Source of the DNA: DATMNI01 sp035570275
GTDB taxonomy: Bacteria > Acidobacteriota > Terriglobia > Bryobacterales > Bryobacteraceae
Direction: 5' to 3'
Assembly (NCBI GenBank): GCA_035570275.1
Contig: DATMNI010000440.1
Location: 1 to 64,000 of the forward strand
DNA length: 64,000 bases
The translations under genes and the position numbers were made by a program. The notes below the pieces were generated by a model, which saw nothing but the letters and a program-made list of their open reading frames with translations, ran no database searches and was not told where the DNA came from. Positions 39,901 to 48,368 of this stretch are shown here, one piece after another. Numbering within the stretch: position 1 is the first letter of the stretch; each line of letters starts with the position of its first letter.

Positions 39901-40301
39901 TGGCGGTTGTTCGCCTCCCCGGTGCCCACGTAGACCACGTTGGGGTCGGAAGGCGCGATGGCGATGGCGCCAATGGATTCGTTGGCCATGTTGTCGAACT
40001 GCGATTTCCAGTGATTGCCGCCGTCGGTGGACTTCCACAGGCCGCCGGTGGCGAAGCCAACGTAAACGATCATCGGGTCTTTTTCCGAGCCCGCAATGTC
40101 GTCCACGCGGCCCATCATGGTGGCGGGGCCAATGGAGCGGAACTCGAAGCCGCGCAGCAGCGGATCGGTGGAAGCATTCGGGGGCGGAGGCGGCGGTTCG
40201 ACGGCTGGCCGTGTCTGCGCCCAAACAAGACCGGCAACGCCAAGGCAGGCGGCGCCAAGAAAAATCACGGACCAACGGCGATGTGAAGATCGTACGCGCA
40301 T
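36981..40301 (-). CDS. Secreted sortilin/Vps10-like BNR-repeat protein
   Basis: The 1106-residue protein has a signal peptide (ends near LVWAQ) and many BNR/Asp-box blades of the form SxDGGxTW (GLWKSTDGGNHWKSQF, GLYKSSDGGKTWKKA, FVTVDGGKEWKKF), the fold of sortilin-like ten-bladed propellers and photosystem-assembly YCF48-like proteins. It is widely annotated as glycosyl hydrolase in acidobacteria without proof. Three low-complexity inserts break the blades: an Ala/Gly run near residues 315-370, a Gly/Arg run near 600, and an 18-Gly stretch near 1070. Function is unknown; exported binding or degradation of polymers is possible. Confidence 0.82.
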   Translation of the reverse strand: MRVRSSHRRWSVIFLGAACLGVAGLVWAQTRPAVEPPPPPPNASTDPLLRGFEFRSIGPATMMGRVDDIAGSEKDPMIVYVGFATGGLWKSTDGGNHWKSQFDNMANESIGAIAIAPSDPNVVYVGTGEANNRQSSSIGDGVWGTTDGGQHWTHLGLDDTQSIGRIVVDSSNPNVVYVAANGHLFAPNPERGLYKSSDGGKTWKKAKYIDADTGFTDVAIDPANPKILYAASFQRRRTWWGYNGGGANCALWKTTDGGDTWTKLDGPGWPKPKDGIYGRIAVSVFRAKPATLYAQVEAGASAGTGGGTTADGGPARGGRGGAANESGDPAAGAAGAAGAAGAAGAAGAAGGGGGGGGGGGRGAPAGPPNPNGSGVFRSDDGGKTWQFMSNQDQRPTYFSQIRVDPVNDRKLFVGGNPGQMSLDGGKTWQGLTGSHTDYHAFWINPKDPRVVAVGHDGGLDISTDGGFTWDYHNDIAVGQFYQVSADMRRPYYVCGGLQDNNAWCGPSALRSTTGAVNTDWYTVAGGDGFYTRQDPTDWAIVYAESQDGNMTRHDLRNGTQKNIRPTAGRGATAAATANEIQRAANPPAGVTSPPAEDPAPAPAGGRGGGFGGGRGGTPNMMNAPPNVPSFRFYWNAPIEISPHNPAVIYMAGQYFFKSTNRGDTWWMNTTDLSKNVNRWAPEMAIMGVSGEKPMAEKHDGYAASSTATQVRESPSRPGVIWVGTEDGNLQVSQDGGETFTNVYGNIAGGPKDPEGKGFTHIARIEPSHFDPGTAYVAVDNHRSDDWKPYLFKTTDYGRTWVSVVGNLPGKGNINALREDYDNPNLLFAGTEFGLFVTVDGGKEWKKFMTGLPSVRVDDILIHPRDRDLILATHGRSIWIADDISPLEQLKPAGGDVVLFDPRPAILWKNDPQAQRRATNREFKGQNPQGGTAISVWAKSDMGAAKLEFLQGNQVVSTMDVDVKAGMNRFQWAMRGPVPAAAAAGRGRGGRGGQAGADAGGAAGTNPSANPIANPVAPPDAAAAQAGGRGGRGANPGVPFVAGGGRGGGGGGGGGGGGGGGGGFGGFGGVAQGPLLEPGSYMVRLTVGSQTLTSSVNVMEDTWMRPQ

Positions 40302-40383
40302 AGTTCTACCGTCTCCCGATCCCCGTTGTGACAGTGTAAAGCGAATAGGGCTAATGTAGCACAGGAAGAAACCACCAGCGCTG

Positions 40384-40583
40384 CTTTGTGGGGCAGGTTG
40401 TTAACCTGCGGCGGATTGTCAATCCGCCTGCGCGATGCGGCAGCGAGCCAGCCCGGGTTGGCGGCCTTGCCCGCAAGTTGCGGCAGGCGGTGGCAATCCG
40501 CCCGCCGGGAGTTGGCGCGCAGCCGAAGTTCCACAAGCGACTTTCGACGGTGCGGCGGATGCGGCGGATTGCTAATCCGCCTG
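40384..40583. repeat. Dispersed palindromic repeat family A, copy 3
   Basis: It opens TGTGGGGCAGGTTGTTAACC and TGCGGCGGATTGTCAATCCG, shares the segment GCCTGCGCGATGCGGCAGCG with copy 6, and contains the reverse complement of the copy 1 spacer (GGCGCGCAGCCGAAGTTCCA). It closes with GGCGGATTGCTAATCCGCC. It is the longest copy in the window and lies just upstream of a small membrane-protein gene. Confidence 0.85.
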
Positions 40584-40619
40584 CTGGCAGCCGCGATGCT
40601 ATACTCTCCCGCAGACTCT

Positions 40620-41030
40620 ATGGATTGGAAGCTGATCTTTCTACTGTCCGGTTTCGGGCTGGCGATGGCTGTGGCCACGGTATTTGTCATCCCGCCGAAC
40701 ATCGAACCAGCCTTTTGGCTGGTGATTTTTCTGGTATGTGCTTACCTCATTGCCCGATCCAGGAGCGGCGTCGCGCCCCAACGGCTTTTTCTGCATGGCC
40801 TGTGCGTGAGCCTGGTAAATAGTGTGTGGATCACCGCCGCGCACGTCCTGCTGTTCGATCAGTACATGGCGAGCCACCCGCAGGAGGCCGGCATGATGAC
40901 GTCCATGCCGGGATCTCCCAAGCTGCTAATGGTATTATTCGGGCCGATTGTCGGATCCATCTCAGGCCTGGTGCTCGGCCTTTTCGCCTGGGTCGCCGGG
41001 AAGGTCGTGAAACCCGCGCCGGCCCGGTAG
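40620..41030 (+). CDS. Small four-TM membrane protein
   Basis: The 136-residue product has helices WKLIFLLSGFGLAMAVATVF, AFWLVIFLVCAYLIA, LHGLCVSLVNSVWITAAHVL and LLMVLFGPIVGSISGLVLGL. No family is recognised. ATG 40620 follows a family A repeat by 36 bases without a strong ribosome site. The frame is also open through the repeat, but translation of that part makes no sense. Confidence 0.65.
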   Translation: MDWKLIFLLSGFGLAMAVATVFVIPPNIEPAFWLVIFLVCAYLIARSRSGVAPQRLFLHGLCVSLVNSVWITAAHVLLFDQYMASHPQEAGMMTSMPGSPKLLMVLFGPIVGSISGLVLGLFAWVAGKVVKPAPAR

Positions 41031-41058
41031 GTCCGGACGATCAGGCTGCGGTCGTCAA

Positions 41059-42807
41059 TCATTCCCATTCAATGGTTCCGGGCGGCTTATGCGTCAGGTC
41101 GTAAAAGACGCCCGCGATGCCCGGCACCCGCAGCACCTCGCGGCAGATCTTCTGCAACAGGTCCACATCCATCATCACTGATTGCGCCGTCATCCCGTCC
41201 ACCGAATCCACCGGGCGCAGCACCACCGAATCGGGCGCGTCTTCGGTACCCAATGGAATCAGGATCACCGGGAATTGCCAGACCCGCTGGTCATATCCGC
41301 TCTGGTGCGAGAGGCGCCGCACAATGGCATCGGCCGCGCGCAGCCGCCCGATTCGCTGGGGCGTGAGCGAACTGGTGAAGACTTCCATCCGGTCCAGCGG
41401 AACCTGCGACTCCACATCGCAGATGACGCGGTTGACGCCCGCCAGCCGATTGATCAACGCCGTGGCCCGCGCGTGATCCATGGAACGGATGGCCAACACG
41501 GGCGCATAGGTGCGGGAATCGCCCTGAACCCCCACCGAGCGAACCGGGATCATGATGCCATCCCCGGTTTCCGTTAGCGGCGCTTCCACATCAGAACACA
41601 GGCAGCGGATCGCCAGACCGGGTCCGGGGAATGGATGGCGGTCCAGCAACTCGGCCGGCAGTTCCAGTTCCCGGCCCACCTGGCGCACTTCATCCTTGTA
41701 AAACGATTTCAGCGGCTCCACAATGCGGCCGGCCTCAATCAGCTTCTGGATTCCGGCCACGCGATTGTGATGGGTCTTGATGAGCGCGGCCTTCGCCGTC
41801 CCCCCGGACTCGCCCCCGGATTCGATGGTATCGGGATAAATCGTGCCCTGGCCTAAAATCCACTGCTCGTCCAGCAGCCGGCGGGATTCGATTACGCGCT
41901 CCTGCACGCGCACAAACTCCTCGCCGATGACGTGGCGCTTCCGCTCGGGGTCGGTCACGCCGGCCAGCGCGCCCAGAAACTGTGCTTCGGCATGTTCCAC
42001 CGCCACGCCCGGCAGGCGGCTCACGGTATCGGTCTCGCCCTCGCGCATGAGCCCGGTGTCCACGTAAACCCCGCGAACGCGTTCCGCCCCCAACGCGCGC
42101 GTGCACAGGGCAAAGGCCACGCTGGAATCCACGCCGCCCGAGACGAAGAAGAAGACATTGCGGCTGCCCACCGCCTGGCGAATCTCCTGTTCCAGCACCG
42201 GCGCGCGATGCCGCGGGTCCCAGTCTTTCGCACACCCGCAAACCCCGTAAATGAAATTGGAAAGGTACTCCCGTCCGCGCGTGGTGTGGACCACCTCCAG
42301 ATGAAACTGCACCGCGTACAGCTTCCGTTGCGGGTCGGCGATGGCGCCCACTGCGCACGTGCCGGTGCGGCCGGCGACCGAAAATCCAGGGGGAAGCGCG
42401 CCCACCACGTCGCGGTGGCTCATCCACACTTGCTGCCGCCCGGCCAGCCCTGCCCACATCGGGTCCGCCGTCGCGTCCAGATCCAAAGTGGCCAGACCGT
42501 ACTCGCCCTTGTCACCCTTCTTCACTTCGCCGCCCAGCAGGTGAGCCATCAGTTGGTGGCCGTAGCAGATTCCCAGCACCGGCTGGCCTTGGGCGAAGAT
42601 CGCGGGGTCCACCGTGGGGCTGGCAGGGTCGTAAACGCTGCCCGGCCCCCCGGAAATGATGAGACCCCGGGCGCCAGCAAGCTCAGCCGCCGGAGTTTCG
42701 CTGGGCCGCACCTCGGCATACACACCCAGGTCGCGAACCTTGCGGGCAATCAGATGGCAATACTGTCCGCCTGCATCCAGGACGATAATCTGTGCGGTTG
42801 GGTTCAA
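41059..42807 (-). CDS. guaA: GMP synthase (glutamine-hydrolysing)
   Basis: This 582-residue enzyme converts XMP to GMP. The N-terminal class I amidotransferase has GICYGHQLMAHLLGGE with its catalytic Cys and QFHLEVVHT with the catalytic His-Glu. The ATP-pyrophosphatase domain has the P-loop FVSGGVDSSVAFAL near residue 230, and the C-terminal dimerisation domain ends VFYDLTHKPPGTIEWE. Two small departures from the common form are FHLE for FHPE and YGHQ for YGMQ. The protein is somewhat longer than the ~520-aa E. coli enzyme. It ends 28 bases from the convergent membrane-protein gene. Confidence 0.95.
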   Translation of the reverse strand: MNPTAQIIVLDAGGQYCHLIARKVRDLGVYAEVRPSETPAAELAGARGLIISGGPGSVYDPASPTVDPAIFAQGQPVLGICYGHQLMAHLLGGEVKKGDKGEYGLATLDLDATADPMWAGLAGRQQVWMSHRDVVGALPPGFSVAGRTGTCAVGAIADPQRKLYAVQFHLEVVHTTRGREYLSNFIYGVCGCAKDWDPRHRAPVLEQEIRQAVGSRNVFFFVSGGVDSSVAFALCTRALGAERVRGVYVDTGLMREGETDTVSRLPGVAVEHAEAQFLGALAGVTDPERKRHVIGEEFVRVQERVIESRRLLDEQWILGQGTIYPDTIESGGESGGTAKAALIKTHHNRVAGIQKLIEAGRIVEPLKSFYKDEVRQVGRELELPAELLDRHPFPGPGLAIRCLCSDVEAPLTETGDGIMIPVRSVGVQGDSRTYAPVLAIRSMDHARATALINRLAGVNRVICDVESQVPLDRMEVFTSSLTPQRIGRLRAADAIVRRLSHQSGYDQRVWQFPVILIPLGTEDAPDSVVLRPVDSVDGMTAQSVMMDVDLLQKICREVLRVPGIAGVFYDLTHKPPGTIEWE

Positions 42808-43012
42808 GTATTGATGTTACCGCGACCGCAGCACCGCTTTTTCGATCTCCGCCATGGGAGCGCAATCCGGCCGAGGTGCGGTAGCGGTGAGACGGTTGAG
42901 CAGGCCAAACATAAACACTACGCCGTTAACTCGCGTGGCTCCTTCAAAACGGGTGATTCGACTGGGTTGCCGCGCGCGGTTCAGCCAAAGGTAACGAACA
43001 CACACCGCGGTC

Positions 43013-44209
43013 TCACGACTTTCCAGCATGGTCGCCGTATTCCCAGTCATAAGGCACGGCGGTGTCGCCGAGGATGAACCTAACCAGACCGGCGAAGCCA
43101 GCCTCCGAACGGACATCGTTCGAAAGGATGACGACGCAACGCTCACTGGCCTCAATGCAGACCATCGCATTAGCCGTCTGACCGTCGTGCCCGCCTTTGT
43201 AAAAGCCATGACCCTGCGGGCCGTCGAAGACGACCACACCCAGACCCGCGTACAGATCTTTGCGCTGCTCACTCGCGGGCAGGTCTGGCAGAAAAGGAGG
43301 GAACTGATGGGCAGTACTGATATGGAGCAGCGGCTTCGTCATCTCGGCACGCGATGCAGCACTCAGGCCGTCGCCTCGCACTAAGGCAGCAACGAATTTC
43401 GGCAGGTCGGAAATCGTGGTGTCCATCGAGCCTGCCACGCGCACCTTGCTGCGTTGGTCGTGTTCCTGGATCTCGCCCTGATCGTTCCAGCCATCGGCAA
43501 CGTTCGCGGCAAAAGCATCACGCCACACCAGGCTTGTGCGGGTCATGCCCAGCCGGTAGAAATTGACCTTGGTCAGATCGCCCAGATCGACCCCCAGCCC
43601 CTGCGCCTTACGGCCGTGCTCGATGACGAATTGCAGCAGGATGAAACCCTCGCCCGAATAGTTGAAGCGCGCGCCCGGTTCGAAATGGATGTGCAGCTTA
43701 TGGTCAGGTTCGATGAACCAGAAGTTGGCGAAGCCGGTCGAATGGGTCAGACTCATGCGCGGTGTGATTTTTTGCCAGCGCGAATCGTTGGCCAGATCCT
43801 TGTATGGCCCGTACTTGTCGGGGAAGACCGGATCGGGGCCATAGCTTGGCAGTGGATTATCGAGATCTTCCTTCATAGGAGTATCGAGCTTAAGTTTGCC
43901 CTGATCGACCAGTTGCATCACTGTGTATGCAAAGACCGTCTTGGTAAGCGACGCGCCATACATCACGGTGTCGATGGTTAGCGGATCTCCCTTGGTATTA
44001 CGTATGCCGTAGGCGTGGACATAACCGACCTTACCGTGATCGATAACCGCGACCGCCATACCCTTGGCGCTGGTGCGGGTCATCAGCTTGCTCACTTCGG
44101 CGTCGATGGCTGCGCCAGGTGGTATTGTTTGCGCGCCGGCCTCGGCTGGAAGGAAGCAGGCAGTAACAAGCACAGCCAGCACCGGAAGCGATTTGTTGTT
44201 CGTGGGCAC
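43013..44209 (-). CDS. Serine hydrolase, beta-lactamase/class C-like
   Basis: The 398-residue exported protein (signal peptide ending near AEAGAQ) has the S12 catalytic motif YGASLTKTVFAY (Ser-x-x-Lys near residue 86) and the second motif FNYSGEGF near residue 182, with a C-terminal KGGHDGQTAN box that can stand for the KTG triad. It is likely a periplasmic esterase or peptidase. It is only distantly like the S12 protein at 3669. About 200 bases without recognisable content separate it from guaA. Confidence 0.87.
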   Translation of the reverse strand: MPTNNKSLPVLAVLVTACFLPAEAGAQTIPPGAAIDAEVSKLMTRTSAKGMAVAVIDHGKVGYVHAYGIRNTKGDPLTIDTVMYGASLTKTVFAYTVMQLVDQGKLKLDTPMKEDLDNPLPSYGPDPVFPDKYGPYKDLANDSRWQKITPRMSLTHSTGFANFWFIEPDHKLHIHFEPGARFNYSGEGFILLQFVIEHGRKAQGLGVDLGDLTKVNFYRLGMTRTSLVWRDAFAANVADGWNDQGEIQEHDQRSKVRVAGSMDTTISDLPKFVAALVRGDGLSAASRAEMTKPLLHISTAHQFPPFLPDLPASEQRKDLYAGLGVVVFDGPQGHGFYKGGHDGQTANAMVCIEASERCVVILSNDVRSEAGFAGLVRFILGDTAVPYDWEYGDHAGKS

Positions 44210-44523
44210 GAGGGGCCTTTCAGAACGGGACCCTGATCGATGATCCAGCCACGCAAGCAGCTGCCGCGTGGCCTGAATAGCGTTTACGCAGGGGCGCTCG
44301 GTAATGTTCCGTATTTCCAGGGTTTGACTCCTCGCATTGTTTCGGGGGATCCGACAGCTGGTAAACCGGAGGGCGCCATGGCTCCTCCTGGTCGCCCAGC
44401 GTTTACCGATCCGTCATAGAAGCGGAAACCGGCAACCGCGACAGGCCGAACCAGGCATCGACCGGTCCAAGTGCGGCCCCCCATTTCTGGCTGCGTTCTT
44501 CCTCACAGCCAGGAATGGCTATG
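44210..44523. other. Intergenic region, nothing recognised
   Basis: About 310 bases between the serine hydrolase promoter and the end of the S41 protease gene. Frames on both strands contain short open stretches without family features. Positions 44284-44400 have a protein-like plus-strand frame (GNVPYFQGLTPRIV) but no start or match, so I leave it unassigned. Confidence 0.35.
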
Positions 44524-46110
44524 CTACTTCATCCGCTGCACTACAATCTTCTTCGCCGATTCCAGCAACGTCGCCGACTTCGGCAGCGCCTCTACCGCCT
44601 TTTCCACTTCCGGATCGGTCTGCGAGAACATGCGGTCGCTTTCGTCCACGTTGAACCCGGCGGTATACATTTCCTTGGCCAGGTATCGCCGGATCCAATC
44701 ATGGTGTTTGGCGAATTCCGCATCGCTGACCGTCGTCCCGTTCTTTTCCAGGTAAGTCTTCAGTTCCGACAGGGTCTGGTCGTTCGGCATCCAGTCTTTC
44801 GGCAGGCTGGCGGGATGGGCGCCGAAGTACCAGCGGGTAAAATTGAACAGCCCAGACCGGGCCAGCGTAATCTGCAGCTTGTCCGGCACCGGTGTTTCAT
44901 ACTTCTCGTCCGGCGTGATCCCTCCGCCGCCGTAAACCGTGCGACCGCCCTCGGTCATCTTTACGTCTACCGGGTTTTTCGCGGTCTCGCCCCGATGCGT
45001 GTAGTAATCGTAGAACGACTTGTTGCTGTAATCCCGTTGGATCAATCGCCCGCTGGGCGTGTAAAAGTGCGCAATCGTCAGCGCCAGCCCGGCGTTATCC
45101 GAAAGCGGAAACACCGTCTGCACCAACCCCTTCCCGAATGAAACTTCGCCCATGATCAGGGCGCGGTCGTGATCCTGCAGCGCGCCCGAAACAATCTCCG
45201 CCGCCGAGGCCGAACCCCGGTTCATCAGTACCACCATCGCGTACTCGCGCCCGTGGTTGCCGTTGCGCGCCGTGTAGGCCTTTTCCGGGGCCGCGCGGCC
45301 ATGATAGGAAACAATCAACTGGTTCTTCGCCAGGAAATGGTCAGCCACCGCAATTCCCTGGCTCAACAGCCCGCCCGGGTTATCCCGCAGGTCCAGCACC
45401 ATGCCCTTGAGGTTGTTCTCCCCCAGACGCTTCAGGTTGTCTTCCAGTTCCTTGCCGGTGGTCTCTCCGAAACTCAGAATCCTGACGTAAGCGATTCCCG
45501 GCTTGATCCAAAAGGCGTCCTGCACCGTCTTGCGGTAGATTTCGTCCCGGATCACTGTGAAGCTCACGTAATCCGGCGCACCTTCGCGCGAAACCACGAT
45601 CTTCACCTGGGTTCCCCGCGGCCCCTTGAGCATGTCGGCGATTTCGGTGGTGTTCAGGTTATCGGTGGACTTATCGTTCACAAATACGATGATGTCGCCG
45701 GGCCGCACGCCCGCCTTATACGCCGGAGAACCCGGGAATGGAGCTTTGACCGCGGTCTTGCCGTTGGGCAGCGGCATTACCTGCATGCCCACGCCGTAAT
45801 AATGGCCCTTCTGGTCCTCCATCATCACCTGGTATTCGCGGGGATCGAAGAAATTGGAGTGCGGGTCAAGCGTCCGCAGCATCCCCGGGATGGCGCCTTT
45901 GTAGATGGTCTTGTCGGCGCTGACCGGGTTGGCGAAGTTCTGCTCCACCAGCGCCAGGGCTTTACTGAAGCCGTCTACATCCCGGTCCAGATCGTCGGTT
46001 GCCGAGGCTGCCGACGCCACCTGAATCCGCGGACCGTAAAAGCCGCCCGCAATCGAACACGCCAAAACCAATACCGGCAACACAAACAGGGATCGCCTCT
46101 TCTGGGCCAT
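44524..46110 (-). CDS. S41 C-terminal processing peptidase with PDZ domain
   Basis: The ~528-residue periplasmic protease starts at ATG 46110 (MAQKRRSLFVLPVLVL) with an uncleaved or cleaved signal helix. A PDZ domain (AVKAPFPGSPAYKAGVRPGD, near residue 105) leads into the S41 domain, with the catalytic Ser in NRGSASAAEIVSGAL and Lys in SFGKGLVQT about 25 residues later. Such proteases trim or degrade periplasmic and outer-membrane proteins at their C-termini. The longer in-frame start at 46137 lacks a ribosome site. It lies downstream of nusB on the same strand with a 150-base gap. Confidence 0.9.
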   Translation of the reverse strand: MAQKRRSLFVLPVLVLACSIAGGFYGPRIQVASAASATDDLDRDVDGFSKALALVEQNFANPVSADKTIYKGAIPGMLRTLDPHSNFFDPREYQVMMEDQKGHYYGVGMQVMPLPNGKTAVKAPFPGSPAYKAGVRPGDIIVFVNDKSTDNLNTTEIADMLKGPRGTQVKIVVSREGAPDYVSFTVIRDEIYRKTVQDAFWIKPGIAYVRILSFGETTGKELEDNLKRLGENNLKGMVLDLRDNPGGLLSQGIAVADHFLAKNQLIVSYHGRAAPEKAYTARNGNHGREYAMVVLMNRGSASAAEIVSGALQDHDRALIMGEVSFGKGLVQTVFPLSDNAGLALTIAHFYTPSGRLIQRDYSNKSFYDYYTHRGETAKNPVDVKMTEGGRTVYGGGGITPDEKYETPVPDKLQITLARSGLFNFTRWYFGAHPASLPKDWMPNDQTLSELKTYLEKNGTTVSDAEFAKHHDWIRRYLAKEMYTAGFNVDESDRMFSQTDPEVEKAVEALPKSATLLESAKKIVVQRMK

Positions 46111-46263
46111 TACGAATCCGTCCTTGTACCTATGCAAAGTATACCGTACCTGTTTTTATAGACGTGCCAATGCGGCCAAAGGCTACGAAAAACAGGGGCC
46201 GGTAGTGGCGTAGCCGTCGCGCCAGGTTCCCTCGCCGGCCTGGCGTAATTCTGGCGCCGCTCC

Positions 46264-46710
46264 TCAGTCTCGTGATTCGGGAGTCCGGGTCGCGGCAGGC
46301 ACCGGCGGCATCTCCCGGCGGATGGCGTCCAGAACGCCGTTCACGAACTGCACCGATTCTTCGTTCGAATACTTACGCGCCAGTTCCAGCGCCTCGTCGA
46401 TCGAAACCGGCGCAGGCGTGCCGCCCCGGGTCATTTCGAACACCGCCAGGCGCAGGATGTTGCGATCCACCGCCGGCATGCGCGCCATGCGCCAGTGCTC
46501 GGCATGTTTCGTAATTTGTTCGTCCACCTCGGCCAGGTGTGTCACGGTGCCGCGCACCAGATCCGCCACGAAGGGGTCGCGCTCGGGATGCTCCTCGGCG
46601 AAGAGGGTGTCGTAATAGGCGTTGATGGCTTCGTCCACCGGCTGCCTGCGGGCGTCCCAGAGGAATAGAATCTGCAGGGCACGCTGCCGGGATCTGCGGC
46701 GGGAAGACAT
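46264..46710 (-). CDS. nusB: Transcription antitermination factor NusB
   Basis: The 148-residue all-helical protein shows the NusB pattern: RRRSRQRALQILFLWDARRQ at the N-terminus, FVADLVRGTVTHLAEVDEQI in the middle, and VDRNILRLAVFEM, SIDEALELARKYSNEESVQF and NGVLDAI at the end. NusB with NusE binds boxA RNA to antiterminate rRNA transcription. It follows ribH by two bases, the very common ribH-nusB arrangement. Confidence 0.95.
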   Translation of the reverse strand: MSSRRRSRQRALQILFLWDARRQPVDEAINAYYDTLFAEEHPERDPFVADLVRGTVTHLAEVDEQITKHAEHWRMARMPAVDRNILRLAVFEMTRGGTPAPVSIDEALELARKYSNEESVQFVNGVLDAIRREMPPVPAATRTPESRD

Positions 46711-46712
46711 AT

Positions 46713-47189
46713 CTACGTGGCCTGCCGCAGCGTGCGCAGCAGGTTGGCCATTTCCACCGCCGTCATGGCGGCGTCGAAGCCCTTGTTCCCGCCCTTGGCG
46801 CCGGCGCGGTCTATGGCCTGCTCCAGCGTATTCGTGGTGAGCACCCCGAAGGCCACCGGCACTCCCGTCTGCGATGCCACTTGTGCGATTCCCTTGGCCG
46901 CCTCCGCCGCCACGTAGTCGAAATGCGGCGTCTCGCCGCGAATCACCGCGCTCAGGCAGATCACCGCATCGTAGCGTTTGGAGCGCGCCGCTTCCCCAGC
47001 CACCAGCGGGACTTCCCAGGAGCCCGGGACCTTGATCACGTCGATGTGGTCCGGGTGGGCGCCGGTCCGCGTCAGCGCGTCCAGGGCGCCCGACAGCAGC
47101 CGTTCGGTGATGAAGCTGTTAAAGCGGCTCACCACGATGGCAAAGCGGAGTTCCCCTGCTGTAAGCTGGCCTTCCAATACTCTAGACAT
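46713..47189 (-). CDS. ribH: 6,7-dimethyl-8-ribityllumazine synthase
   Basis: The 158-residue enzyme catalyses the penultimate step of riboflavin synthesis. Seen are AIVVSRFNSFITERLLSGAL, the HIDVIKVPGSWEVPL substrate loop, CLSAVIRGETPHFDYVAAEA with the catalytic His, and FGVLTTNTLEQAIDRAGAK. Length and motifs are those of the icosahedral or pentameric enzyme. No riboswitch is visible, as the gene lies inside an operon behind an enoyl-CoA hydratase gene. Confidence 0.95.
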   Translation of the reverse strand: MSRVLEGQLTAGELRFAIVVSRFNSFITERLLSGALDALTRTGAHPDHIDVIKVPGSWEVPLVAGEAARSKRYDAVICLSAVIRGETPHFDYVAAEAAKGIAQVASQTGVPVAFGVLTTNTLEQAIDRAGAKGGNKGFDAAMTAVEMANLLRTLRQAT

Positions 47190-47192
47190 GTT

Positions 47193-47978
47193 TCACTTTC
47201 CCGCGAAGGCCGGGCGCCTCTTTTCGAGGAATGCGCGCGTGCCTTCCCGGCGATCTTCCGTGGCCGCGATTACTCCGAACGCCGCCGCCTCAAACCGCAG
47301 GCCCTCTTCCAGACCGCAATCGAGCCCTACATCCACCGCTTCCACCACCAGCCCCAGTGCCAGAGGCCCATTGGCCAGCACCTTCCGCAACCATGCCCGG
47401 CTGTAATCCAAAAGGTCCGCGGGCGCTACCACCGCATTCACCAGGCCGATGCGATACGCTTCGGCCGCCGTTACGGGTTCGCCCGAAAGCAGCAATTCCA
47501 GCGCCCTGCCCCGGCCCACCAGGCGCGGCAGCCGTTGCGTCCCGCCGTAACCCGGGATGATCCCCAGCTTCACTTCCGGCTGGCCTAGCCTGGCGTTCTC
47601 CGAAGCGAACCGCACCGTGCAGGCCATGGCCAGTTCCAGCCCGCCTCCCAGCGCGTAGCCATTCACCGCCGCCACGGCAGGCTTACCGGCAGTCTCCAGC
47701 ACCCGAAACGCCTGTTGCCCGCGCCGTGCGTACTCCCGCGCCTCGAATGCCGAAAGCGCCGCCAGTTCGTTGATATCGGCCCCCGCGACGAACGCTTTCC
47801 CGCCCGCCCCTGTCACGATCGCCGCACCAATCCCGCGCTCGCCCGCAATCCGTTCGAAGGCCGCGCTGAGTTCCACCACCACGTCGCCGGACAGGGCGTT
47901 CAACTTGTCCGGACGGTTGACGGTGACCAGCGCAACCCCGGCATCGTCCACCTCAAACAGGATATGGCGGTATGACAT
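47193..47978 (-). CDS. Enoyl-CoA hydratase/crotonase-family protein
   Basis: The 261-residue protein has the crotonase oxyanion-hole segment FVAGADINELAAL and both catalytic glutamates: NGYALGGGLELAMAC and RLGQPEVKLGIIPGYGGTQRL. This glutamate pair is typical of true enoyl-CoA hydratases that hydrate crotonyl- or longer enoyl-CoAs in beta-oxidation or butyrate-type pathways. It heads a compact ECH-ribH-nusB operon with 2-3 base gaps, so its expression is tied to housekeeping genes. Confidence 0.9.
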   Translation of the reverse strand: MSYRHILFEVDDAGVALVTVNRPDKLNALSGDVVVELSAAFERIAGERGIGAAIVTGAGGKAFVAGADINELAALSAFEAREYARRGQQAFRVLETAGKPAVAAVNGYALGGGLELAMACTVRFASENARLGQPEVKLGIIPGYGGTQRLPRLVGRGRALELLLSGEPVTAAEAYRIGLVNAVVAPADLLDYSRAWLRKVLANGPLALGLVVEAVDVGLDCGLEEGLRFEAAAFGVIAATEDRREGTRAFLEKRRPAFAGK

Positions 47979-48008
47979 TACCGATTCAGTGTAACATCCG
48001 CTCCGACG

Positions 48009-48077
48009 CGGGGCAGATTGGCAATCTGCGGCGGATTGGCATCCGCCTAATTCCTCCGCTGGATTGGCAATCCGCCT
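48009..48077. repeat. Dispersed palindromic repeat family A, copy 4
   Basis: GGGGCAGATTGGCAATCTGC, GGCGGATTGG-ATCCGCC (one base lost from the centre) and GGATTGGCAATCCGCC lie in succession. It is partly eroded, shortly upstream of the enoyl-CoA hydratase start. Confidence 0.75.
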
Positions 48078-48183
48078 ACGGTACTCTGACGGCGGTCACG
48101 CAGATGTGACCGTGCGAACCGCAGCCTTCGCGCCAGACGTCAAGTGCGACATAGAGGTGGCGGATTGTGGTGTAACGCCGTTT

Positions 48184-48208
48184 CGGAGCCGCGACCGTTA
48201 CGGAGCGG
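48184..48208. repeat. Repeat family B, copy 2
   Basis: CGGAGCCGCGACCGTTACGG AGCGG is followed about 15 bases later by GCTCGCGGCTCCGC, giving an imperfect hairpin. It matches copies at 21482-21507 and 52946-52968. Confidence 0.65.
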
Positions 48209-48320
48209 AGGTCGAGCGACAAGCTCGCGGCTCCGCTGTAGGATGCCAGAATAGCTGACACATCACGCGTTGATTCTAACGGGTCGCGGGCGGGTGTTTG
48301 CCAGAAGTGTTGATAATTTG

Positions 48321-48368
48321 TGTCACTATTCCTGGCAAGATCCTACTGTCGTGCCACTATTGGTGGCA
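48321..48368. repeat. Left pair of 17-bp iterons
   Basis: TGTCACTATTCCTGGCA (48321-48337) and TGCCACTATTGGTGGCA (48352-48368), start-to-start distance 31 bp, about three helical turns. The second is a near-perfect palindrome. They match the pair at 50208-50246. Confidence 0.75.

Noticed and set aside
40386..40619. N-terminal extension of the small membrane protein through the family A repeat
   Set aside because: The translated extension is only repeat sequence (MWGRLLTCGG type) in a GC-rich element that is open in several frames; ATG 40620 directly precedes the first TM helix.
44284..44420. Plus-strand frame GNVPYFQGLTPRIV as a gene relic
   Set aside because: No start, no recognisable family, and it stops within ~45 codons; kept only as an unassigned note in the intergenic entry.
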